Shown here piece after piece: positions 1 to 7,564 of a DNA stretch of 64,000 nt. The stretch spans positions 1 through 64,000 of the forward strand of contig NZ_FONH01000014.1 of assembly GCF_900112865.1 (NCBI RefSeq), in the 5' to 3' direction. Under the pieces are notes generated by a model that saw only the letters and a program-made list of their open reading frames with translations, did no database searches and had not been told where the DNA came from. Origin of the DNA: Dyella marensis (lineage in GTDB: Bacteria > Pseudomonadota > Gammaproteobacteria > Xanthomonadales > Rhodanobacteraceae). Position 1 is the first letter of the stretch, and the number at the start of each line of letters is the position of its first letter. The translations under genes and the position numbers were made by a program.

Positions 1-110
1 ATGTTGGGGTTACGGGCTGCATCGGCAGCCCGCCCTTCGGGCCATCCGCTACGCGGATGTTCGCTACGGCATCCTGCCTTCGCAGTCGCCTGCGGCGCAC
101 CCCAACCTAC
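1..110. repeat. family A intergenic repeat, left-truncated or rearranged copy
   Basis: The stretch opens with an ATGTTGGGGTT arm and closes with CACCCCAACCTAC at about 98-110, the right-hand end of the family A element seen intact at 25827, 31744 and 35751. About 85 nt of GC-rich palindromic sequence lies between the arms, so this copy is diverged or has an internal insertion. The left outer arm would lie outside the window. It sits directly upstream of the DinG-type helicase gene. An ORF can be read through it from position 1, but it is not credible as a gene. Confidence 0.6.
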
Positions 111-133
111 GACGATCAGCGATACTTGCCGGC

Positions 134-2059
134 ATGACCGATTCCGACATATCTGCGCTGCTCGGCGCGGATGGCCCCTTCGCCCGTGAACTGCCGAATT
201 TCGCTCCTCGTGCCGCCCAGCAGGCGATGGCGCGGGCGGTGGAGCATGCGATTGCCGAGCGCGAGACGTTGATCGCGGAGGCAGGCACGGGCACCGGCAA
301 GACCTATGCGTACCTGGTGCCGGCGCTGTTGTCGGGCGAGCGGGTGATTGTTTCGACGGGTACCAAGGCGCTGCAGGATCAGCTGTATTTCCGCGATCTG
401 CCGAAGGTGCGTTCGGTGCTCGGTGCGCGGCTGAAGACGGCGCTGTTGAAGGGGCGAGCCAATTACCTCTGTCTTTATCGACTCGACCAGACCGTGCGCG
501 AGGGGGCGAGCTTCGATCGCCTGCAGGCTTCGCAGCTGGCGGCGATTCGCGCCTGGTCGGCGCGTACGAAGCAAGGCGATCGCATGGAGCTGGCGGAGGT
601 GCCGGAGGAATCGCCGATGTGGCCGCGCGTCACCTCGACGCCGGAAAACTGCCTAGGCGTGGAATGCCCGTTCTTCGACGACTGCCACGTGGTGAAGGCG
701 CGGCGCGAGGCGCAGGAAGCGGACCTGGTGGTGGTGAATCATCATTTGCTGTTCGCCGACCTGGCGCTGAAGCAGGAAGGCTTCGGCGAGATCCTGCCGG
801 GCGCGCAGGCCTTCATCCTGGACGAGGCGCACCAGGTGCCGGAGCTGGCGGGGCAGTTCTTTTCGCAGAGCATCAGCGCGCGGCAGCTGACCGAGCTGGC
901 GCAGGACGCGCTGGGCGAGTGCAACGGCATCACCGGCGCGATCGGGCTGGTGCTGGAGCCAGTGGAGTCGCTGCGCGAGGCGGTGCGCAAGCTGCGCCTG
1001 GCGCTGGATGCCTTGCCGGAGCGTGGGCCGTTCCATCTGCTGGAACAGTCCTCGACGGTGCGCGAGGCATTGCACGATGTGCGTGAACTGCTCGCCGCGC
1101 TGACCGACGTGCTCGCCTCGCAGGCCGAACGCTCGCGCGGCTTCGCCAATGCGCACGAGCGCGCGGCGCTATACAGCGAACGGCTGGATCGCATCGTCGA
1201 GCAGGCGAACGAGCAGGACGTGCGCTGGTACGAGCTGTTTCCGCGCGGCTTCGCCCTGCACGCCACGCCGCTGGATCTGGCCGCGCCGATGCGCGCGCTG
1301 CGCGAGCGTGCGCAGGCGGCGTGGATCCATACCTCGGCGACGCTGTCGGTGGCAGGGCAGTTCGGGCATTTCGCGCGGCAGCTGGGGCTGGACGATCCGG
1401 TGACGCTGAGCCTTGAGAGCCCGTTCGACTACGCACGCCAGGCGCTGTGCTATCTGCCGCCGGCGCTGCCGGATCCCTCCGCCCGCGACTACACCGAACG
1501 CGTGGTCGACGCGGTGCTGCCGGTGCTGCACGCCTCCAACGGCCGCGCCTTCCTGCTGTTCACCTCGCATCGCGCCCTGCGCCGCGCGGCGGAGCTGCTG
1601 GAAGGGCGCGTGCCGTGGCCGCTGTTCGTGCAGGGCACCGCGCCGCGGCATCGCCTGCTGGAGGATTTCCGCGCCAGCGGGCATGGCGTGCTGCTCGGCG
1701 CGGCCAGTTTCTGGGAAGGCGTGGACGTGGCCGGCGAGGCGCTGAGCGTGGTGGTGATCGACAAGCTGCCGTTCGCCGCGCCGGACGACCCGGTGCTGCA
1801 GGCGCGGCTGGATGCGCTGGAGCAGGCGGGCATCAATCCGTTCATGGGCTGGCAGGTGCCGAGCGCGGTGATCGCGCTGAAGCAGGGCGTGGGGCGGCTG
1901 ATCCGCGACGTGCACGATCGCGGCGTGCTGGTGCTGTGCGATCCGCGCTTGAGTACGAAGGGTTACGGACGTCTGTTTCTGGCGAGTCTGCCGCCGATGC
2001 CGCGGACCAAGGAATTGGGCGACGTGCAGGCGTTCTTTGCCGAGACAACGACGATGTAG
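134..2059 (+). CDS. yoaA: DinG/YoaA-family ATP-dependent DNA helicase
   Basis: Superfamily 2 (XPD-like) 5'-3' DNA helicase of 641 aa, close to the length of E. coli YoaA. Walker A GTGTGKT is at residues 51-57 and the DEAH box at 230-233 (FILDEAHQ). Four cysteines in the XPD spacing (C113, C173, C178, C184) should hold the 4Fe-4S cluster. The C-terminal helicase half includes a GVGRLIRD motif VI. YoaA works on stalled or damaged replication forks, with the HolC clamp-loader subunit in E. coli. I prefer YoaA over DinG because of the compact length, but that distinction is inference. The TAG stop is the second to fourth base of the family A repeat that follows. Confidence 0.9.
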   Translation: MTDSDISALLGADGPFARELPNFAPRAAQQAMARAVEHAIAERETLIAEAGTGTGKTYAYLVPALLSGERVIVSTGTKALQDQLYFRDLPKVRSVLGARLKTALLKGRANYLCLYRLDQTVREGASFDRLQASQLAAIRAWSARTKQGDRMELAEVPEESPMWPRVTSTPENCLGVECPFFDDCHVVKARREAQEADLVVVNHHLLFADLALKQEGFGEILPGAQAFILDEAHQVPELAGQFFSQSISARQLTELAQDALGECNGITGAIGLVLEPVESLREAVRKLRLALDALPERGPFHLLEQSSTVREALHDVRELLAALTDVLASQAERSRGFANAHERAALYSERLDRIVEQANEQDVRWYELFPRGFALHATPLDLAAPMRALRERAQAAWIHTSATLSVAGQFGHFARQLGLDDPVTLSLESPFDYARQALCYLPPALPDPSARDYTERVVDAVLPVLHASNGRAFLLFTSHRALRRAAELLEGRVPWPLFVQGTAPRHRLLEDFRASGHGVLLGAASFWEGVDVAGEALSVVVIDKLPFAAPDDPVLQARLDALEQAGINPFMGWQVPSAVIALKQGVGRLIRDVHDRGVLVLCDPRLSTKGYGRLFLASLPPMPRTKELGDVQAFFAETTTM

Positions 2060-2129
2060 GTTGGGGTGATAACCCCAACATCGCGTGGCGCCCATCGGGC
2101 CGAATGTTGGGGTTGTCACCCCGACCTAC
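2056..2129. repeat. family A intergenic inverted repeat (copy 2), carrying two stop codons
   Basis: GTAGGTTGGGGT at 2056 is mirrored by CACCCCGACCTAC ending at 2129, with internal ACCCCAACAT / ATGTTGGGGTT arms. Each half is itself a hairpin and the whole forms a larger one. It exactly fills the gap between the convergent helicase and sigma-factor genes. The helicase stop TAG (2057-2059) and the sigma-factor stop TAG (2126-2128, minus strand) both fall inside the conserved outer arms. Confidence 0.85.
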
Positions 2130-3385
2130 TCGCAGGCTCTGGCCCGTTCCAACAGAAGGTCTTTCTCGCGCGCATTGCGCGTCAGCGATGCGGCGCGTTC
2201 GAACTCGCGCTTCGCTTCTTCCGTACGGCCCAGCTTGCGCAGCAGGTCGCCGCGTACGCTGGGCAACAGGTGGTAGTTCTTCAGCGAGGGCTCGCTGACC
2301 AGCCCCTCGACGATCGCCAGTGCGGCCGCCGGACCTGCGGCCATCGAAACGGCTACCGCGCGGTTGAGCTCGACCACCGGCGACGGCGCGATCTGCGCCA
2401 GCTCGGCGTACAGCGTGGCGATGCGGCGCCAGTCGGTGGCTTCGGCGGTGCGGGCGCGGGCGTGGCAGGCGGCGATCGCGGCTTGGCTGGTGTAGATGCC
2501 GCGCTGTTCCGACAGGCGTTCGGCGCGTTCCAGCGAGGCGAGGCCGCGGCGGATCAGCAGGCGGTCCCACTGCGCGCGGTTCTGCTCCAGCAGCAGGATC
2601 GGTTCGCCGGTCGGGCCGGTGCGGGCCTTGGCGCGCGAGGCCTGGATTTCCATCAGCGCGGCCAGGCCGTGGACTTCCGGCTCGCGCGGCGCGAGTTCGG
2701 CCAGCACGCGGCCCAGGCGCAGGGCTTCGTCGCACAGGGCGGGGCGCATCCAGTCGTCGCCGGCGGTGGCCGAATAGCCTTCGTTGAAGATCAGGTAGAT
2801 GACGCCGAGCACCGAGCCCAGCCGTTCGTGCAGTTCCTCGCCGCGCGGCACTTCGAACGGCACCTTGGCCTCGGCCAGCGTGCGCTTGGCGCGCACGATG
2901 CGCTGGGCCACGGTGGCCTCGGGCACCAGGAAGGCGCGCGCGATTTCGTCGGTGGTGAGGCCGCCGAGCAGGCGCAGGGTGAGCGCGACGCGCGCGTCCA
3001 TCGACAGCACCGGATGGCAGGCGGTGAACACCAGCCGCAGCATGTCGTCGCCGATATGGTCGTCGGCAGCCAGTTCCACTTCCGAATAGGCCGGCTCCTG
3101 GTCCAGCTCCAGGTCGCGGCCGATCTCCTCGTGTTTGCGCTCCTGCAGCTTGTGCCGGCGCAGGCGGTCGATCGCGCGATGCTTGGCGGTGGTCATCAGC
3201 CAGGCGCCGGGGTTGTCCGGCACGCCGCCCGTGGGCCATTGCTCCAGCGCCGCCACCAGCGCGTCCTGGGCCAGTTCCTCGGCCAGGCCGACGTCGCGCA
3301 CCATGCGGGCGAGGCCGGCGATGAGCTTGGCCGATTCGATGCGCCAGACGGCGTCGATGGTGCGGTGGATGTGGGAGGCGGTCAT
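2126..3385 (-). CDS. ECF42-type RNA polymerase sigma factor (DUF6596 C-terminal extension)
   Basis: A 419-residue extracytoplasmic-function sigma factor. The N-terminal third has sigma region 2 (AEELAQDALVAALEQWP, then NPGAWLMTTAKHRAIDRLRR) and region 4 (LGGLTTDEIARAFLVPEATVAQRIVRAKR). The long C-terminal part starts at the IYLIFNEGY signature and continues into TPR-like helices, the hallmark of the ECF42 group, which usually lacks a classical anti-sigma factor. ECF42 genes are typically next to YciI/DGPF genes, as here (4066-4497). No Shine-Dalgarno is seen before the ATG; the upstream bases are C-rich. A family B repeat separates it from the upstream VOC gene, so it may be transcribed separately. 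Confidence 0.9.
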   Translation of the reverse strand: MTASHIHRTIDAVWRIESAKLIAGLARMVRDVGLAEELAQDALVAALEQWPTGGVPDNPGAWLMTTAKHRAIDRLRRHKLQERKHEEIGRDLELDQEPAYSEVELAADDHIGDDMLRLVFTACHPVLSMDARVALTLRLLGGLTTDEIARAFLVPEATVAQRIVRAKRTLAEAKVPFEVPRGEELHERLGSVLGVIYLIFNEGYSATAGDDWMRPALCDEALRLGRVLAELAPREPEVHGLAALMEIQASRAKARTGPTGEPILLLEQNRAQWDRLLIRRGLASLERAERLSEQRGIYTSQAAIAACHARARTAEATDWRRIATLYAELAQIAPSPVVELNRAVAVSMAAGPAAALAIVEGLVSEPSLKNYHLLPSVRGDLLRKLGRTEEAKREFERAASLTRNAREKDLLLERARACE

Positions 3386-3436
3386 GGGGGGCGATCAGAG
3401 CACCCTGGCGTCTCAGGACGCAAGACGCCGGCAGGT

Positions 3437-3600
3437 GAAGCCCCTCTCCCTCCGGGAGAGGGGGTGGGGTGAGGGTACGGGCGGAGTGGTGCGCCCCACT
3501 TCGCCCGTACCCTCATCCGCCTGCCGGCACCTTCCTCGCTCCTCAAAGCAGGGCACATCCATGTGCCCTCCCCGCGTGCTCCCGGAGGGAGAAGGGTTCA
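3437..3600. repeat. family B intergenic repeat, long form (copy 1)
   Basis: Begins with CCCCTCTCCCTCCGGGAGAG, continues with GTGAGGGTACGGGCGGAG, and ends in a CTCCCGGAGGGAGAAGG arm at about 3580-3597. Between the arms it carries an extra module (about 3533-3583) with the inverted repeat GGGCACATCCATGTGCCC. The same module is present in the copy at 54091 and absent from the copy at 7420. It lies between the VOC-protein gene and the ECF42 gene on the same strand, so its hairpins could attenuate read-through. Confidence 0.8.
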
Positions 3601-3613
3601 CTCTCGTGCGTTG

Positions 3614-4036
3614 TTACTGCTGCTGCATGGTCAGGATCATCCAGTCCACGCCGAACTTGTCGGTGAGCATGCCGAAGCTGGAGGTGAAGAAGGTCTTGTC
3701 CAGCGGCATGGTGATCTTGCCGCCTTCGGCCAGCGCGTCGAAGCGCTTGCGCGCCTCGGCGTCGGTGGCGCAGGTGAGCGAGAGCGAGAAGCCGCTGAAG
3801 GCGGTCTTGCCGCTGTTGAAGCCGTCGGTGGCCATGACCGTGGTCTCACCGATGCGGAAGGCCGAATGCATGACCTTGTCCTCGAAGCCCGGCGCCGGCG
3901 TGCAGCCTTCCTGCGGCGACACGGGGCTGTCCTTGTAGCGCATCAGCATGTCGACCTTGGCGTCGACCGCCTGCTTGTAGAACTCGATGGCTTCATCGCA
4001 ACGGCCTTCGAAATGGAGGTAGGGCTGGACGATCAT
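3614..4036 (-). CDS. VOC-family (PhnB/glyoxalase-like) protein
   Basis: About 140 residues of vicinal-oxygen-chelate fold. The N-terminus YLHFEGRCDEAIEFYKQAV and the distal GMLTDKFGVDWMI block are typical of the PhnB/3-demethylubiquinone-methyltransferase-like subgroup, whose substrate is generally unknown. Two in-frame ATGs exist, at 4042 and 4036. I chose 4036 because AGGAG lies 8 nt upstream of it but only 2 nt upstream of the other. It is in the same-strand cluster YciI - VOC - ECF42, 30 nt after the YciI gene. Such VOC proteins are common passengers of ECF42 loci; their role there is unproven. Confidence 0.82.
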   Translation of the reverse strand: MIVQPYLHFEGRCDEAIEFYKQAVDAKVDMLMRYKDSPVSPQEGCTPAPGFEDKVMHSAFRIGETTVMATDGFNSGKTAFSGFSLSLTCATDAEARKRFDALAEGGKITMPLDKTFFTSSFGMLTDKFGVDWMILTMQQQ

Positions 4037-4065
4037 GGGCATGGCTCCTGGTGTGTGGATGAGGG

Positions 4066-4497
4066 TCAGTGCGTGGTGCGGGCGGCGACTTCGGCGCGCA
4101 GGCGTTCTTCCTGCTCGCGCAATTCGGGCGTGAACTCGGCGCCGAAATCCTCGGCTTCGAAGACGCGGCGGATTTCGATGTCCGATTCGCCTTCGAACGG
4201 ATTCGGGCAGCGCTTCACCCATTCGATGGCTTCTTCCAGCGATTTCACCTGGATCAGCCAGAAGCCGGCGATCAATTCCTTGGTCTCGGCGAACGGGCCG
4301 TCGATCACTGTGCGCTGGCTGCCGGAGAAGCGCACGCGGGCGCCGCGCGAACTCGGGTGCAGGCCTTCGCCGGCGAGCAGGACGCCGGCCTTGACCAGCT
4401 CCTCGTTGTACTTGCCCATGGCGGTGAGGATCGCTTCGCTCGGCATCACGCCGGCTTCGGAATCCTGGGTGGCGCGGACCATCAGCATGAAACGCAT
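4066..4497 (-). CDS. YciI/DGPF-domain protein
   Basis: A 143-residue YciI-like protein beginning MRFMLMVRATQDSEAG and containing the DGPFAETKELIAGFWLI signature of the DGPF group. The ATG at 4497 has AGGAG 8 nt upstream; a longer reading from 4590 is rejected because the extra N-terminus is not homologous. YciI-fold proteins are small ferredoxin-like alpha/beta domains; DGPF members are near-constant neighbours of ECF42 sigma factors and are thought to belong to the signalling unit. It is the first gene of the minus-strand cluster with the VOC protein and the sigma factor. Confidence 0.88.
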   Translation of the reverse strand: MRFMLMVRATQDSEAGVMPSEAILTAMGKYNEELVKAGVLLAGEGLHPSSRGARVRFSGSQRTVIDGPFAETKELIAGFWLIQVKSLEEAIEWVKRCPNPFEGESDIEIRRVFEAEDFGAEFTPELREQEERLRAEVAARTTH

Positions 4498-4724
4498 GGG
4501 GGTATCTCCTGTGTCGGTGTGCCTGGAGACCACGCGGCGGGTCTCTTGCCTAGGCGACGAACGACGCAGAGGGAAATCGACATGGGCCATGCCCTGCGAT
4601 GCTGAACCGCACGAATGACGCCGCCGCTACGCCCGGAATCGTCCCGGCCGCGCCCGCCGCGCGCCCCGCGCAGGCGCTGTGATGGGCGACCTGGCGCTAC
4701 GCCAGCCGTTACCATGGTGGTCTT

Positions 4725-5414
4725 ATGAATCTGCTTGCCATCGAAACCTCCACCGAAGCCTGCTCCGTCGCCCTGGTCCACGGCGACCAGGTGATCGCCC
4801 GCAGCGAGATTGCCCCCCGCCGCCACGCCGAACTGGTGCTGCCCATGGCCGACAGCCTGCTGGCCGAGGCCGGCCTGGCCCGCCATGCGCTGGATGCGAT
4901 CGCGGTCGGCCGCGGGCCGGGCGCCTTCACCGGCGTGCGCCTGGCCATTTCACTGGCGCAGGGCATGGCGCTGGCGCTGGACCGGCCGGTGGTGACGGTG
5001 TCGTCCCTGGCGGCGCTGGCGCTGGAGGCGCCGGAAGGCGAGGGCGCGATCCTGGCGGTGATCGACGCGCGCATGGGCGAGATCTATGCGGCCAGTTATC
5101 GGCGCGACGACCTGGGCGAGCTGGTCGCGCTGGACGATGAGCGGGTGTGCGCGCCGGACGCGCTGGTCGTGCCGCCCGCAGCGGGCTGGCATGTGGTCGG
5201 ATCAGGCTGGGCGACCTATGCCGGCGTGCTGCGCGAGCGGATCGACGGGCCGGTGCTGTCCGAGCGCGGCCACTGCTTCCCACAGGCCGAGCATGTGGCG
5301 GAGTTGGCGGTGCGTGAATTCCAGGCCGGCCATGCGCTGGCGCCGGAGCTGGCCCTGCCGGTGTATCTGCGCGACAAGGTCGCGCTTACCCTGGTCGAGC
5401 AGGGTAAGGCGTAA
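4725..5414 (+). CDS. tsaB: tRNA threonylcarbamoyladenosine biosynthesis protein TsaB
   Basis: A 229-residue ASKHA-fold protein starting MNLLAIETSTEACSVAL, with RHAELVLPM and GRGPGAFTGVRLA motifs diagnostic of TsaB. TsaB pairs with TsaD (and TsaE) in the cytoplasm to transfer the threonylcarbamoyl group to A37 of ANN-decoding tRNAs. Like other TsaB proteins it lacks the metal-binding histidines of TsaD. It converges with yeiH, 3 nt between the two stop codons. Confidence 0.95.
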   Translation: MNLLAIETSTEACSVALVHGDQVIARSEIAPRRHAELVLPMADSLLAEAGLARHALDAIAVGRGPGAFTGVRLAISLAQGMALALDRPVVTVSSLAALALEAPEGEGAILAVIDARMGEIYAASYRRDDLGELVALDDERVCAPDALVVPPAAGWHVVGSGWATYAGVLRERIDGPVLSERGHCFPQAEHVAELAVREFQAGHALAPELALPVYLRDKVALTLVEQGKA

Positions 5415-5417
5415 GCC

Positions 5418-6443
5418 TCAGAGCTGCCCGATCGCCAACTGCACCAGCAGGCTGCTGATCGACACCGCAGCCCACACGCCCAGTCCCAGCAGGATCGGCC
5501 GCGCGCCGGTCGAGGCCATGCGGCGCAGGTTGGCCGAGAGGCCGATCGCGGTCAGCGCCACGATGATCAGGAATTCGGCAGCCATGTGGATCGCCGGCTG
5601 GATCGCGGCCGGGATCAGGCCTGCGGTGCGCAGGCCCGAGGCGACCAGGAACCACAGGATGAACCACGGAAAGATCCTGGCGAGGCTGAAATCGCTCGCA
5701 CCCTGTTTCTTTTCGCGCCAGGCCACCAGCAGGGCCAGCACCAGGCAGATCGGGATGATCAGCGTCGCACGGGTCAGCTTGACGATGGTGGCGTAGTCGC
5801 CGGCCGCCTTACTGAAGCTGTAGCCGGCCGCGACCACGGAGGAGGTGTCGTTGATCGCCGTGCCGGCCCACAGGCCGAAGCCCAGGTCCGACAGGTGCAG
5901 CACGTGCCCCAGCAGCGGGAACAGCAGCACCGCGACCAGGTTGAACAGGAAGATGGTGGAGATGGCGAAGGCCGTATCGTGCTCATCGGGCTTGATGATC
6001 GGCGTCACCGCGGCAATCGCCGAGCCGCCGCAGATGGCGGTGCCGACGCCGATCAGGATCTTCAGCTTGTCGTGCACCTTCAGCGCACGGCCCAGGCCCC
6101 AGGCAGCCAGGAAGGCCACGGTGATGGTGACCAGGGTGACCGACAGCGATTCCAGGCCGGTGCGGGCGACCTGGTCCAGGCTGAGGCCGAAGCCCAGCGC
6201 GATGATCGACCACTGCAGCACCTGCTTGCCGGCGAACTGGATGCCCGGGGTATAGGTGCCACCCGGCGCGAACAGGTTGCGCACCAGGATGCCCAGCACG
6301 ATGCCGAACACCGGACCGCCCACCAGCGGCGCCAGCCGGCCCAGGCCCAGGGCCGCCAGGGCGATCACGACCGCCAGGAGCAGCCCGGGCGTGCGCTGGC
6401 CGAAGGAGGGTGAAGGGGCGGCGGGGATGGTGGTGGCGCTCAT
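5418..6443 (-). CDS. yeiH: YeiH-family putative sulfate exporter (UPF0324)
   Basis: A 341-residue integral membrane protein with about ten hydrophobic segments (for example TPGLLLAVVIALAALGLG near the N-terminus) and the family block IGVGTAICGGSAIAAVTPII. The family is predicted to export sulfate, sulfite or related small anions; the substrate is not certain. The ATG at 6443 is chosen because AAGGA lies 9 nt upstream; an ATG at 6452 would touch that site. It is divergent from a LysR regulator, the same arrangement as yeiH/yeiE in enterobacteria. Confidence 0.85.
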   Translation of the reverse strand: MSATTIPAAPSPSFGQRTPGLLLAVVIALAALGLGRLAPLVGGPVFGIVLGILVRNLFAPGGTYTPGIQFAGKQVLQWSIIALGFGLSLDQVARTGLESLSVTLVTITVAFLAAWGLGRALKVHDKLKILIGVGTAICGGSAIAAVTPIIKPDEHDTAFAISTIFLFNLVAVLLFPLLGHVLHLSDLGFGLWAGTAINDTSSVVAAGYSFSKAAGDYATIVKLTRATLIIPICLVLALLVAWREKKQGASDFSLARIFPWFILWFLVASGLRTAGLIPAAIQPAIHMAAEFLIIVALTAIGLSANLRRMASTGARPILLGLGVWAAVSISSLLVQLAIGQL

Positions 6444-6541
6444 GCGGGGCATTCCTTGAAGACGCCGCATTGTCTGGCCGCTGGTCAATCAGTAAAACTT
6501 TAAATATCTGATCGATGGCATAAGATTGACTGATGATCAAT
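6444..6541. promoter_or_regulatory. divergent yeiH / LysR intergenic control region
   Basis: About 90 bp between the two divergent starts, clearly more AT-rich than the flanks (AAAACTTTAAATATCTGAT at about 6492-6510). It contains a LysR-type T-N11-A-style inverted repeat ATTGA-N7-TCAAT at 6525-6541 overlapping the regulator start, which would suit autoregulation. No convincing -10/-35 pair was assigned. Confidence 0.4.
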
Positions 6542-7414
6542 ATCAGCCCCCGGCAGCTCGAGGTCTTCGTGCAGATCGCCCGCCTGGGCAGCGTCCGCGC
6601 CGCCGCCGAGGCCCTGCACCTGACCCAGCCGGCCGCGAGCATGGCCCTGGCCGAGATGGAGCGGCAGCTGGGCGCCCCGGTGTTCGCCCGCGAGCGGGGC
6701 CGGCTGCGCCTGAACGTGCGCGGCCGCGAACTGCTGCCGCTGGCGCAGGAGCTGCTGGAGCGCTACGCCGAATTCGGCCGGCTCGGTCGCGGCGGCGCGG
6801 CGTCGCTGGGCGGCGAGCTACGCATCGGCGCCAGCAATACGGTCGGCAATTACCTGGTCGGCGATCTGCTGGGCGATTTCGTGCGCGCCCATCCGCAGGT
6901 GGCGATCCGCCTGCGCGTGGCGAATACGGATGCGATCGCCGCCGCGCTGCTGGCGCACGAGTTGGACGTGGGCTGCGTGGAAGGGCCGGTGGCGCATCCG
7001 GCCCTGGAGATGGAGCCCTGGCGCGACGACATCCTGGTCGTTTGCGCCTCGCCCGACCATCCGCTGGCGCGCCGTGGGCAGTTGCGTCCGCAGGACTTCG
7101 CCGGCGCGCGCTGGGTGCTGCGCGAACCCGGCTCGGCCACCCGCGCCAACAGCGAACGCGTGCTGGCGCAGCTGCCGCCGGGCGAGACGGCGCTGGAGCT
7201 GGACCAGATCGAGGCGATCAAGCAGGCCGTGGTGGCGGGGCTGGGCATCGCCTGCCTGCCGGCGGTGGCGGTCACCGATGCCTTGGCGACCGGGCGGCTG
7301 GAAGCGCTGCACACGCCGTTCCTGGATCTGCGCCGCAAGCTGTTCCTGCTGACGCACCGGGAGAAGTATCGCGGTGCGTTGCTGGATGCGTTTCTGGAGA
7401 ATGCGCGGGCGTGA
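6533..7414 (+). CDS. LysR-family transcriptional regulator, YeiE-like
   Basis: A 293-residue LysR protein. The winged helix-turn-helix occupies about residues 5-65 (LEVFVQIARLGSVRAAAEALHLTQPAASMALAEME), followed by a periplasmic-binding-protein-like effector domain. The match in layout to YeiE, and its position divergent from yeiH, suggest it controls yeiH; the inducer is unknown (YeiE-type regulators are linked to sulfite or sulfur metabolism). No good ribosome-binding site precedes the chosen ATG, but the next in-frame start would cut into the DNA-binding domain. Confidence 0.85.
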   Translation: MINISPRQLEVFVQIARLGSVRAAAEALHLTQPAASMALAEMERQLGAPVFARERGRLRLNVRGRELLPLAQELLERYAEFGRLGRGGAASLGGELRIGASNTVGNYLVGDLLGDFVRAHPQVAIRLRVANTDAIAAALLAHELDVGCVEGPVAHPALEMEPWRDDILVVCASPDHPLARRGQLRPQDFAGARWVLREPGSATRANSERVLAQLPPGETALELDQIEAIKQAVVAGLGIACLPAVAVTDALATGRLEALHTPFLDLRRKLFLLTHREKYRGALLDAFLENARA

Positions 7415-7419
7415 GGGGT

Positions 7420-7545
7420 AAGCCCCTCTCCCTCCGGGAGAGGGGTTGGGGTGAGGGTGCGGGCGGAGCGCAAGAGTGACGTGCACCGCTCCGGCCGAAC
7501 CCTCATCCGGCTGCCGCCACCTTCTCCCGGTGGGAGAAGGATTCA
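7420..7545. repeat. family B intergenic repeat, short form (copy 2)
   Basis: CCCCTCTCCCTCCGGGAGAG then GGTTGGGGTGAGGGTGCGGGCGGAG at the left, CTTCTCCCGGTGGGAGAAGG at the right. It lacks the roughly 50-nt GGGCACA module found in the other two copies. It lies between the convergent ends of the LysR gene and ptsI and could form a bidirectional stem-loop. Confidence 0.8.
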
Positions 7546-7564
7546 ACTCTTGAGCGGAGAGGGC

